From Gnetum montanum (lineage: Eukaryota; Streptophyta; Gnetopsida; Gnetales; Gnetaceae): a stretch of DNA of 64,000 nucleotides. Under the pieces are notes generated by a model. That model did not search any database. It saw only the letters and a program-made list of their open reading frames with translations, and was not told the DNA's origin. Each line of letters begins with the position of its first letter. Positions within the stretch are counted from its first letter, which is position 1. The stretch lies in assembly GCA_015680685.1 (NCBI GenBank), contig MNCI01030304.1:730219-794218 (forward strand), written 5' to 3'. This document shows, in pieces, positions 25,898 through 36,460 of this stretch. A program made the translations under genes and the position numbers.

Positions 25898-25999
25898 TGA
25901 AGATTGAGAACTAAGAGGGGATGAATAAGTTTGTGCCAACAATACCCAATTTTTGCATAGTTGATTTTATGTGGTTCCCCAACTTGGGTATGTCCACAT
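25898..25999 (-). repeat. Terminal fragment of the element E 3' LTR
   Basis: This 102-bp stretch matches the U5-side end of the E 5' LTR (43922-44020): both share AGATTGAGAACT, a GGTGAATAAGTT-like block, ATACCCA-TTTTTGCATAG and TTCCCCAACTTGG. It abuts the start of element D. The E 3' LTR at 37.58 kb lacks exactly this end, so the two pieces are halves of one LTR. Confidence 0.8.
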
Positions 26000-26453
26000 T
26001 GTTGACCTTTTGGTATGTTAAAACCTTAGAGAAAATAGAGAATGTGGAAATGTGTTTGAAGTCTTGTAGGACTACGAAGGAATAGTTGACAAGATGATTG
26101 AATGAGAGCTAAGCTGGGATGACAAAATAAGAGCTAGGATGACAAGATGAGGGCTAGGATGCAAACAAGGTCTACAAGCCAATTAAGATGTTCAAAGGTT
26201 TGCCAAAATGTCAAAATATCAAAGATATGATCTAGAGTTAAAAAGTTGATTTGCAAGCCTTACATCTTAGATTGATAGTAGATATATCTCAATCTTTGCT
26301 AAGACTTTTTAGCTGAGACGTCCCAAGATAGACCTCTCACCAGAATTAAAGCATTTTTCAAATAGACATATTAATCTTAAATGGAACATTCCAATTAGCC
26401 ATTTTCTAGTCATTGCGTGAATTTTGAGGAGTTTTTGCAATCTCAAAGGGTAT

Positions 26454-27363
26454 TGATGAGTGGCGAGGTAACCCTACACTCAACCATATGAAACAAACGT
26501 AGCATGCGTAATCCGATCGAACTCCGCAGACTAAATGCCTACACGCCCCATGGAACACTTGGGGTTAATCATTCATTGTCTTCCTTGAATTACTTGTGTT
26601 TTGTCACAGTGTATGCTTAAGTAAGTCCGAGGTATATGATTTTTATATCTTTTAAATGTTTTTCTCCTATGCTATTGAGGTGAAGGGTTGAGAAACTAGC
26701 TAACTCTAACTAATGACCTAAGTCTAAATTAACCAGCGTCAGCATTTGTTCCCAGTTACCGTACACACCCTGAACTATGCAACCGCGGCTACCAAATGCT
26801 AATTGTTACTAGGATCGCCATGCGTAGTGCACGTGCTCAAAGTGGTTGTACTGAGGCACTTAACTAGGAGGAAAGGGTGAGAGAATGTAATCATGATGTG
26901 CAGCTGATTCCTTGATTAGCCGTACACATCCGTAAATGCTTGTAATCAAGTCGTACTCATGTCGCGCTACTGCAGGTAATAAATAACAGGTAGGAAATAA
27001 CATGTAAGAAATAACAAGTAATAAATCCTATTCCATGCACTGCAAGGCTTATCCACAAAGCTCATCTTTATTGTCGTACACAACTTGCGTTCAGGTACAA
27101 AGCTGGTCGAATAAAGATCCGTTCACTTGGGGACTCTTACTATGGGCACATGGAAAATATTCTATCTTTGGAGTGATTAATTTGCTAGAGTTTCCCTACT
27201 TTAAGCCTAGGATGAGAAATAAGGGGAGTGTCACCTCTTCTTTATAGATTTGGCGATGGACAGCGATATCGTGTACGTGATATCGCAGGGGACGACGCGA
27301 TATCGTGTATGCGATATCGCATAGGATGTGATATAGTGACGACCGTGATATCGCATCTCATCA
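26454..27363 (-). repeat. 3' LTR of element B
   Basis: 910 bp, TGATGAG to CTCATCA on the plus strand, preceded by the GGTAT target duplication. The U3 end (27240-27363) has repeated GATATCG words. The next bases, minus strand AGTCATGGGGGTA, form the polypurine tract. Confidence 0.9.
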
Positions 27364-27376
27364 TACCCCCATGACT
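27364..27376 (-). other. Polypurine tract of element B
   Basis: The minus strand reads AGTCATGGGGGTA right before the LTR start. Near-identical tracts recur inside the element at about 27935 (AGTCATGGGGGTACGGGG) and 29305-29325 (CAGTCATGGGGGAGATGG). Confidence 0.6.
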
Positions 27377-29440
27377 GAATGAAAACTCGTCCTCGAGTTC
27401 CTTACAATAATATCGGGAAGGTATGGAATTATCGAGGGGAATGGAACTAATGGGATGACATGTGAACGAATCATCATTACAAGACTTGACACAACTGGTG
27501 TTCATGACAACAAGAGTGAACACCTTATTACAATGACATCAGGCCTTTGTTGGCAGCTGAGAAGAAAGAGAGAGAAAGAAGTGTTACTGCTGCCAATGTA
27601 AAGATTACGCTTTTCGTTGTCCGTCAGTAAGCACGCTATCCATCTTGCTCCTTGCATAGCTGCTTCCAACATTGCTCCATTCTAAGTGTTTGCTCCAGAT
27701 CCAATCCGTTGTTGTATGATCACCATCTGCATACAACACAATCTTATATTAGCAAGGGTAAATGAATCATCATGTAATTAATACCTTGCTTCGGTGTAAG
27801 TCCATTGGCTAGGTTGTGGTATGGTTGATATGGATCGAGATATATATTAATGATGACTACCAAAGGTGTAGGGGTTAGGAAGAAAATCAAAAATTTCGGG
27901 GCTAGGAGAAAATCGAAATAATCAGGCCCCGTACCCCCATGACTAATTGCGAACCTCTGGTAGCGTTAGAATGGAGAATGAAAAGGAGTAAGAAAGATAG
28001 ATAAAAAGGGACAACTGAAAACATCAGTGAAATGGATGTCAAGATGGAAATGAACAAAATAAAATTAATTGCAAAATGTTAAGGGAAAGAATTTAACTAG
28101 TGCACCAAATAGGAATGTCAGTGGGTCCTCCCCAAAGTAGGCTCATGCCCTTAATGCCCTAACAGACCCACATTCAAAGAGTCTGTAGGCTCTGTGAATG
28201 TTATTGGGAACAAGAGTTAAAGTCTTAACCGTAATAATTTACCAAAAAGAAAACAATGCATCTACCAAAATATATACTAATGATATAACTAACAATGAGG
28301 CGGATAATGGAGAGAAGGATGGAGAGAAGAAAATGGAATGGAATCCCAAGAACAAGGTGGTGTACAGCCCCTTGTGTGTTTCATGATTAATGTGACTTAG
28401 CAAATCCCATTCCAAGTCCGGCCTCAAACCAACCACATTCAGTGACTTCGCATTAATGCATTCAGCTAAACCATCCACTTGGATAACAAGAATGCCTTCC
28501 CCAAGAGTCACCACCATTCCGATGAAACAAAGGAGAGAATGGGAAGCAAGAAGGGCCTTAGTTAGAGGGAACACTTTTGGTTCCATAACCAGTGTTTGTA
28601 GCCCAAGTTTATTTCATCTAAGGGGTGTGCTTTGAATTCTCACTTCGTTTTTTTTTGTATTTTGTGTTTTTATGTGTGAGAACCACACCATGCAAAGACT
28701 TCTTATTTTTATTGTCTCAGCTTCCGATAGTTGGGTAACATCGGAATGGTAAGAAAACTCAAAAAGAAAACATCCAAGCACCCAAGAGAATGGCCAACAC
28801 AAAAGCATCAAGTTCCTTTGAAGTCACACCCTTTGCAATCCTTGAGTCCTTCCTTAGTTTGAGAAATACCTAGTCACCAATTCATTTAAGTTCGTATTAA
28901 GAAGAAGACTATACATTTCCAAGCCAAGAGAGACCATAGAACTGGTGGATGGTTAGATGAAGTGGTCTCATTGCCTGCCGTATCAAAAGAAACATACCTT
29001 AGTATCAATAGTGTGACTTAAAGGTAAGAACCAAACATTAGCAATCAATATGAAAACAGTTCATACCACCATTCTGAACACTTATTTAGTGACAAACTTA
29101 CAAGGTGGATCACACACACACACAAAAAATGGGAAAAAGTATAATGATGTTGTAAAACAAAAACTAGAAAAGTTAAAGAAAGTTGTAAAACAAAAACTTA
29201 GAAAAGTTAAAGAAATTTGTAAAACAAAAATGTTGTAAAATAAAAACATGTAAAACAAAAATCAAAAAAGAACTGAGGGCCCCATATGATCAACACAGGT
29301 GGCCATCTCCCCCATGACTGAGTGGAAAGGGAGAGATCTGAAATAATGAGCGTCTGTTTGAATTTCGAAGAAGTGTCCAACTTCTCCCAATTGATGATAT
29401 TAAATTAAGGGGTGGAAGTCGACGACGCTCATATTCCAAT
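27377..29440. other. Non-coding interior of element B
   Basis: No coding domain was seen. Blocks match the post-integrase spacer of element A: 28117-28160, 28400-28610 and 29290-29345 correspond to about 2405-2450, 2700-2920 and 3600-3660. The junction that replaces RT, RNase H and integrase is at about 29345-29440. Confidence 0.55.
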
Positions 29441-29539
29441 GTATATATGCTTTCGTTATGGGCATGGGTTTCCTCAGTTCATTCCATGCATATTTGGTTG
29501 CTCCTTCGAGTAGCTGTCAACCACAGGGTGTCTACTACT

Positions 29540-30015
29540 GATTATGTGGTTGCTACATATAGGCATCTTTGTTTTAAAGTTTCAAGGGCACACCTGCTGC
29601 ATGGAGGCATTTCCTCCATGTCATCACCCGATGAATCACTGTATGTGATGAATGGAACTTTCCTCTTCTCGATCTTTCCACAAATGTTTATCTTAGAAAT
29701 TTCTAAGGAAAGGTCGTGGATCCTAAGGCATGCGTCTACTGTACTTAGCCATGCCCTTCCCATTATAATTTGGAAGTCCCCTTCGTTGTTGTTGACTTCA
29801 ATCACCAGGAAATCAGCTAGGTAAGACCACCCACACATAGTGGTGATGATGTCCTCCACCAATCCTAAGGGAATGGTAATGGATTGGTTTGCCAGATCTA
29901 GTTGAATGTTGCTCTTCTTAAGTTGGGGCAGGTTCCAGGCATGATATATCTCTCGTGAAATTAAGTTAACTCCAGAACCTAAGTCAAGAAGAGCTCTATG
30001 TGGTTTATTTCAAGT
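29540..30015 (-). pseudogene. Element B aspartic protease (broken)
   Basis: Minus-strand frames read DLGSGVNLISREIYHAWNL near 29915-29985, then SITIPLGLVEDI, then FLVIEVNN and IIMGRAWLSTVDA (in the open piece 29542-29862). This is the retropepsin-like protease of Athila-type elements; the order active site, hydrophobic strand and ILGRPWL-like motif is kept. It normally cleaves the Gag-Pol polyprotein. Here it is the last coding domain, as no RT follows. Confidence 0.75.
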
Positions 30016-30259
30016 GATTTGTAAATAGATTAAGGGACTCCTAGGGTCAGTTAATTTCCTAGGAAGGTGGCCTACCTTGATCCAGTCAGTTATGGTATGC
30101 GTTAACATAACCGTATGCATTAAGCTCCGTTGGACTGAAGGGTGCTCCGAAGTGTTAGATGGTGGAGGAGTGTACATGGGCTCAACTGCTTGTTGTTGCG
30201 AGAGTTTGTCTGGGCTTTTGGTTATGAAGAAAGGTCTTCTCTTTTTACAGTTGTCAGAA

Positions 30260-31740
30260 CTAGCAGCAGGTTGAATATTTACAGCTCTCGCAGCGTGACG
30301 TTGCTGCGGTTGAGAAGGAAGTTCCCCTTGCATTGTTGNNNNNNNNNNNNNNNNNNNNNNNNNNNNNNNNNNNNNNNNNNNNNNNNNNNNNNNNNNNNNN
30401 NNNNNNNNNNNNNNNNNNNNNNNNNNNNNNNNNNNNNNNNNNNNNNNNNNNNNNNNNNNNNNNNNNNNNNNNNNNNNNNNNNNNNNNNNNNNNNNNNNNN
30501 NNNNNNNNNNNNNNNNNNNNNNNNNNNNNNNNNNNNNNNNNNNNNNNNNNNNNNNNNNNNNNNNNNNNNNNNNNNNNNNNNNNNNNNNNNNNNNNNNNNN
30601 NNNNNNNNNNNNNNNNNNNNNNNNNNNNNNNNNNNNNNNNNNNNNACTCCTGTAGATGTGAGATGATGGGGCAACATCCCTTAGGATGGTCATAGTGGCA
30701 GATCTCACATCCACCGTCATCGTCTATGTTAGAGTCCATAGCCACATTGGTGTTAGTGATTTTCCCCTTACCCTTGTTATGTGCAGGGCTTAAATCTCTA
30801 CACTTTGTCTTACCTTTGTCACTACTTTGTTCAACCTTAGACTCTTCTACAATTTTTAAGACAGTTTTAATTTTAGAGTCTAAGGAACTCCATACGTCAG
30901 TTACCTTAGCTGCTATTTCTGTTGTTAAATTTTGAATCGGTAAGGTTTTTCTGTTCACCAACTCTTCGATTGGTGATTCATCCTCTTCATGGCAAAATTT
31001 CACTCCCTTCTTTCGAAGAGAGGGATCACGGTTGTACTCTTCCACACTTTCCCTTTTCCGTAGCTCACCTTCTTCTTTTGCTACTTGTTCCAACAAGCTA
31101 TGTACTTCATGGGCTCTAAGTTGTGAGAGTCTCCCTTGGGCATAAGTCCCAAGGGTTCTTCTAGTTTCATGCCTTAGCCCGTCCACGATGTGGCGAAGTT
31201 GATCCCACTGAGCGTACCCATGGCTTGGGCAACGATGTAACAATGTGTAGTAGTAGGCCATGGTAGCATCCAAGGGTTCATGAGTACCTTGCTTCCAGCC
31301 AAAGAACCTGTTATAAGGGGTTCCTCATCTCCTATTTCACTAAGGACGTGCAGGGCTTTGCCTTTCAGAAAAGTATGTTGACTCTCCTACCTTAGGTCCC
31401 TCATACATTGGGTATCTGTGGGATAATAATCCCTCATGTCAAAATCTTCCGCAACGTATTCAGCGAATAGTTCTTGCATGCCAATCTGTGCCAAGGCACG
31501 GAAGAGCATGTTTGGGACTGATTGATCCAGGGGTAACACAATGTTACCTTGCAAATGTCTCCAGCGCATCTGTTCATCTTGATGGAGAATAAAAGTAAAG
31601 TTGGGAATATACTCATTGGGATGAGTATATGTCATCTTATATTGTTGAGGCACTCAATGATTTTGGTTATGTGTTTTATGTTGCTGACTGTCTCATGTAT
31701 GATCCCTAGGTGGTGAGTTGCTCTTATGAGAAGAAGGCAT
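30260..31740 (-). pseudogene. Element B gag (partly open, with assembly gap)
   Basis: The start is probably 31738-31740 (minus strand ATGCCTTCTTCTCATAAG), matching the element A gag start. Open piece 31387-31653 covers the N-terminal part (THPNEYIPNFTFILHQDE, NIVLPLDQSVPNML). Piece 30260-31273 covers the centre: YAQWDQLRHIVDGL, a charged helical stretch and the zinc knuckle CEICHYDHPKGC at about 30668-30714. The 307-base run of N interrupts the frame just after the knuckle. Frame continuity across 31274-31386 is lost, so the copy seems dead, but it is the best-preserved gag in the window. Confidence 0.75.
30339..30645. other. Assembly gap (307 N)
   Basis: Unknown bases lie within the C-terminal part of the element B gag. 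Translations that read through it consist of unknown residues and carry no information. Confidence 1.
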
Positions 31741-31862
31741 TGTTATCGGTGTGCTAATTCACCGTTATAAATTTTTTTTATCTTGATTAACCTGAAGGTT
31801 CGTTAAGGCTCACAACGATGTGAATGATATCCTTATGTTCTATATGACGCACAAACACTTAG

Positions 31863-31880
31863 TCCCTGGCAACGACGCCA
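31863..31880 (-). other. Primer binding site of element B (tRNA-Asp type)
   Basis: The minus strand reads TGGCGTCGTTGCCAGGGA, one base from the LTR, with 16 of 18 matches to the complement of the plant tRNA-Asp 3' end. Confidence 0.85.
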
Positions 31881-31881
31881 A

Positions 31882-32791
31882 TGATGAGTGGCGAGGTACC
31901 CCTACACTCAAACATACGAAACGAGTGTAGCACGCGCGATCTAGTTAAACTCCGCAGACTAAATGCCTACACGCCCCATGGAACACTTGGGGTTAATCAT
32001 TCGTTGTCTTCCTTAACTTACTTGTGTTTTGTCACGGTGTATGCTTAAGTAAGTCCAAGGTATATGATTTTTATATCTTTTAAATGTTTTTCTCCTATGC
32101 TATTGAGGTGAAGGGTTGAGAAACTAGCTAACTCTAACTAATGACCTAAGTCTAAATTAACCAGCGTCAGCATCTGTTCCCACTTACCGTACACACCCTA
32201 AACTATGCAACTGCGGCTACCAAACGCTAATCGTTACTAGGATCACCATGTGTAGCGCACGTGCTCGAAGTGGTCGTACTGAGGCACTTAACTAGGAGGA
32301 AAGGGTGAAAGAATGTAATTGCGATGAGCAGCCGATTCCTTGATTAGCCGTACACATCTGTAAATGCCCATAATCAAGTCATACTCATGCCACGCTACTG
32401 CAGGTAATAAATAACAGGTAGGAAATAACATGTAAGAAATAACAAGTAATAAATCCTATTCCATGCACTGCAAGGTTTATCCACAAAGCTTGTCTTTATT
32501 GCCGTACACAACTTACGTTCAGGTACAAAGCTGCTCGAATAAAGATCCGTTTACTTGGGGACTCCTACTGCGGGCACATGGAAAATATTCTATCTTTGGA
32601 GTGATCAATCTACTAGAGTTTCCCCACTTTAAGCCTAGGATGAGAAATAAGGGGAGTGTTGCCTCTTATTTATAGATTTGGTGATGGACCACGATATTGT
32701 GTACATGATATCGTAGGGGACGATGCAATATCACGTACGCGAGATCGCATGGGATGCGATATCGCGACGGCTGCGATATCGCGTCTCATCA
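31882..32791 (-). repeat. 5' LTR of element B
   Basis: 910 bp, TGATGAG to CTCATCA on the plus strand, followed by the GGTAT duplication (32792-32796). It aligns along its whole length with 26454-27363. The U3 end (32690-32791) is an array of GATATCGCG words. Confidence 0.92.
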
Positions 32792-33391
32792 GGTATAAAA
32801 CAAAGTGGAATTCTTAGGAAATGTGCAAGTACTCTTCATCGAATATCTATCTTTGTCTATTCCAAATTGAATTTTCCTTGTTCTTTATTGATTTCATCAA
32901 TTGTATTTTGTTGTATGAATTGAGAGCTTAACTGCAAGGAATTTGTAAATTAAGTTACACTCTCTTGTTGATTTTTCTTCTTTCTTTATAACCCTAGGGG
33001 CTTGATGTGCTTCTTGTTGGAAAGCATATTCATTGAGCTTGTCAGGACTTTGAGGGGTTGAGTGTGTTTGCAGTGATGAAACACTCCAGTGTAGAGCTCA
33101 CATTTTGTAAAGGTTGTGGGATCCTTAAAATCACATTTTTGAGCTTGTTGGGATGTTATGGGATTGAGTGTTTGTCTAGTGAGAAAAAATTCTGTGTAGA
33201 GCTTAAAACTTAAAAATTTTGTGTAGAGCTTAAAACTTTGTAAACTTTGAAGGTGTGCTAGGATACTATCCTCCAAGTGTGAAAGTACCCAAGTTGGGGA
33301 ACCATGTAAAAATTAGTGTGTTATTTAATTGTCTTGGTTGTTTTCATTGGAAAACTTATTTAACCCCCCTTTTAATTTCTCAATCCTCAAG

Positions 33392-33403
33392 TGATATCAG
33401 AGC
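33392..33403 (+). other. Primer binding site of element D (tRNA-iMet type)
   Basis: TGATATCAGAGC has one mismatch to TGGTATCAGAGC, the complement of initiator tRNA-Met used by most plant copia elements. It lies two bases after the LTR end. Confidence 0.8.
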
Positions 33404-34420
33404 CTAGTACTTCTAGTTTTGAGTGTAACAACTTAAGAGTGAATGATGGAAGGAGGATCATACACCAAGCTACCAATGTTCAATGGGGTCAACTTTACAT
33501 GCTAGAAGAGTTAAATGCAAGAATTCTTAAAGTATGTGAGGTTGATACTATGGGTATTCATCTTGGATGGATGCACTCAACTCATTAGTAGCATTTTAGG
33601 CAACAAAGCTAAGACAAGAGGTAAGTAATATAAACTTTCAAATTTTGATTCCTCTTTTATAAAATGATGGATATGTGATGGAAGAGGCCATATGGCCTCC
33701 GAATGCCCTAATGCTTACAGGTTACAGGAGAGAGAGTTTAGTGAAGAAAGTAGAAGAAGTAAGATCTATACAATTTGGGATGATGATTTTAGTGAAGAAG
33801 AAACTGATAACTTGTCAACAAACTCACATCTTATTTGCATAGCTCTTACACATGAAGCTCCCATCTTTAATGCTATAGAAGATGATGAAGAATGTGAAGG
33901 TACTATTGAAGAAAGATACGATCTACTATGCAATGAAATTATTTCCTTTAAAATTTTGTACTCTAAAATGAAAAAGGACTTAAAAGAAAAAAACCTAGAA
34001 GCTTCTCAACTAAATGAGAAATTCTTAGATCTTACAAAGGAAAACTTAGACCTAAGGCTTAAGAATTAAAAGCTAACCCTTTGCCATGAGTAGATTAATA
34101 AGGATCTTGTAGATTTGAAGCTCATCAATGATATGTTAATAAAAGGAAAGGAGACTCAAAAAATCATGCTGGGATAAGGAGGAGATCTAAACAAAAAAAT
34201 AGGACAAAGAAATCATTCTCACTATGAGACATCTACAAGCACTTCATCAAATGGAAGATATGCATCCAAGTTTACACATGAAATCCAAATGAGAAATATT
34301 GTGTGTTTTTACTATGGTAATTTTGGGCATAAGTAATCTCATTGTTATTTATAGCCAAAGCATTATAAATTAACTACATGGTCTTATCAAAAGAAACCTA
34401 GAATGTATGACTTGTAGGTT
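33404..34420 (+). pseudogene. Element D gag (broken, internally deleted)
   Basis: Fragments in order: a gag start (ECNNLRVNDGRR) to about 33588; the second half of a zinc knuckle, CDGRGHMASEC, near 33678-33710; then the open piece 33692-34069 ending in a coiled-coil-like stretch (ERYDLLCNEII, then KDLKEKNLEASQLNEKFLDL). Element E has the same parts on the other strand. The main capsid part between 33590 and 33670 is missing. Confidence 0.7.
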
Positions 34421-36460
34421 AGAAGAGTTTGGAGAGTCAAAGAAAAAAAGCAAGAGGAAGGGATGACTACACATATTGATAAAAGAACCAATGATATTTG
34501 AGGATTAGAACACAAGCATGGAGAAACAACCTCAAATAAAAGAAGGTACTTGAACAAATATGTTGAGGTAAGGATTGAATGCATGCTAAGAAGGTACTCT
34601 ATAATGGAGGACTTCATCTTGAACATCAATGATCATATCATTACTTAGGAGTAAGCAAGGTAAGAAATGGTAAGTATGATTGTAATTCCTTAACTTACTA
34701 AATTTAGTTTGATTGTTTGTTCTTTTTCTCTAAGTTTAGTTTTAGTTCTCAATTTGTAAAAATATTAAAAGTATGAAATTACTTTGAATGGATTATATTA
34801 GAAATCTCTATTTCTCCAAAGAAATCCTCACTTGGTCTTATGAGGTGTTAAGTTGTAGATACAAGCATATGATCATCAAGGTTCTAGTGAACATTGGACT
34901 AAGACTCTCTAAATAAAGAATCAAGAACCAAAACACACAAAGTAATATTTGGTAAGATAAATTATTGTAAAAGGATAATCTTTGTGTTGTTAGTACTTAT
35001 ATGACTTGTATTATTTAGACAACACTGCTAGTTGAGCTATTGATAGTCATATGTAATATATTGTCTTCTTATGTTGGTTTTAAAGTCTCAACAGGTAAAA
35101 GTTTTTTAGGTGTTTTGAGATCTTAACATGATTAATGATGTTATCAAGCCATCTAATTATTTATGTCTAGTTCATGGACCTCTAGGAAGACAACATTATG
35201 ATTATCATGTCGAATAGCCAGAATCAAAGTTACTACTAATGGGAGACTTTGGTTTCCAAAAGTCTCCATACATGATCTTAATATGGAATTTTAGATTTAT
35301 TGATATATTACACATTTTGATGAGATTCAAAGATTCATCTCGATAAAGGAAAAATGACCCATGAAAGGACATACAAGCAATAGATGCATTATAAAATTTG
35401 GAGACTATTGTTGTTGATTTCCATATGCATTAAAAATATTTGCATCTTGGTTTTCAATGATATAAGACATCACTTATTGGAGACCTTAGTCTCCACACTT
35501 GATCTTTAAATTTTTATGTGAATATTTTTTGAAGCCAATATTGTTGTTAGTTTCGTTTTTGAGAAAAATCAAGATTGCATCTCATAAAGAGTAAGCTGAT
35601 CCTAAAAGGCACAAGGGGAGAATACTACTCTTCTTACAACTAAAGCTGGAAGTTGGGAAGATATTAGCATATAATTAGGGGAAGTATGTACTTCATCAAC
35701 GGTTTTCATCTTTTGAGCCACTAGTGTAGGGGGAGTCTTTAGAGACTCTCATCAAAAGAAACTCAAGTAATAACTCTTCTCCAGCATTCACAACAGAAAA
35801 TGAGCAAGAAAGAGGTATAGTGAACTTGGTAAAACATCTAAGGTAATAGTATTAGCTTACGTTTTCAAGTTACTTTTTGGATCTTTTACCTTAAGATGGA
35901 TTTTGTTGTGAGACTTTTTGAAATTGACATGACTATATATATTTGCTTCATGAGCATCTTATTAAGGATATGATTGATTGTGCCTAATTTGCTTAGATTT
36001 TGTTGTTTTAACTTTTTTAAAGAAATATCTGCTAATTCTTTCTCTTTGATAATGGAACATAATTGAGGTATCTTTTTGATGATGTCCAAAAAGGGAAAGA
36101 ATGTGTTATTCATAAAATATTGTAATGTGCTATTTAAGGCGTATTATTTTAGAGACGGGATAAGTAATCTTCAATGCTCATCCTTTGATCCTAAAGAGCA
36201 ATATTATAGATTCACATTTTCACAACTTTAATTATGTTTTTTTTTGTGTTGAATGGTTATCTACTGTACTTTATAGGTATGAGCATATTACATTTTAGCG
36301 TTAAAGGATGTATACTGTTTAATGGCTATTCATCGTTGTATCATCCTTAGCTAGATATATATTTATAAATATGTGTACCTGTAATTGCTTAATCATATGA
36401 TATTATGAATTATTTTAAACAATTTTATTAAGCTTTGGACATTACCAAAAATGAGAATAT
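34421..36460. other. Decayed interior of element D, no pol domains found
   Basis: I see no integrase, RT or RNase H motif. A purine stretch in the wording GATGTCCAAAAAGGGAAAGA lies at about 36079-36100. Element E has a parallel GATGTCCAAAAAGGGATAAA on its minus strand near 39058-39082. In both it lies several hundred bases before the LTR. Confidence 0.45.

Larger units (their letters stand above)
26454..32791 (-). mobile_element. Element B: non-autonomous Athila-like element (gag and protease only)
   Basis: A complete insertion of 6338 bp: two 910-bp LTRs, ends TGATGAG and CTCATCA, and perfect 5-bp target duplications GGTAT at 26449-26453 and 32792-32796. On the minus strand the order is LTR, tRNA-Asp primer site, gag, protease, then non-coding DNA and the second LTR. 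RT, RNase H and integrase are absent: sequence matching element A jumps from the protease (A near 6.7 kb) to the post-integrase polypurine tract (A near 3.6 kb). It would depend on a relative for mobility. By eye the LTRs differ at roughly 5-7% of positions, many of them CG to TG or CA, as expected of methylated old DNA. Confidence 0.9.
26000..33389 (+). repeat. 5' LTR of element D (interrupted by element B)
   Basis: The two parts are 26000-26453 and 32797-33389. Together they align with the 3' LTR 36461-37582: TTTTGGTATGT-AAAACCTTAGAG at the start, AATGTGCAAGTACTCTTCAT after the insertion, and a shared tail before CAATCCTCA. Element B with one copy of its GGTAT duplication separates them. 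Confidence 0.85.

Noticed and set aside
30142-30720. Long frames spanning the run of N
   Set aside because: Their length comes from reading unknown bases. Only the minus-strand frame 30260-31273 has real gag sequence beside the gap.
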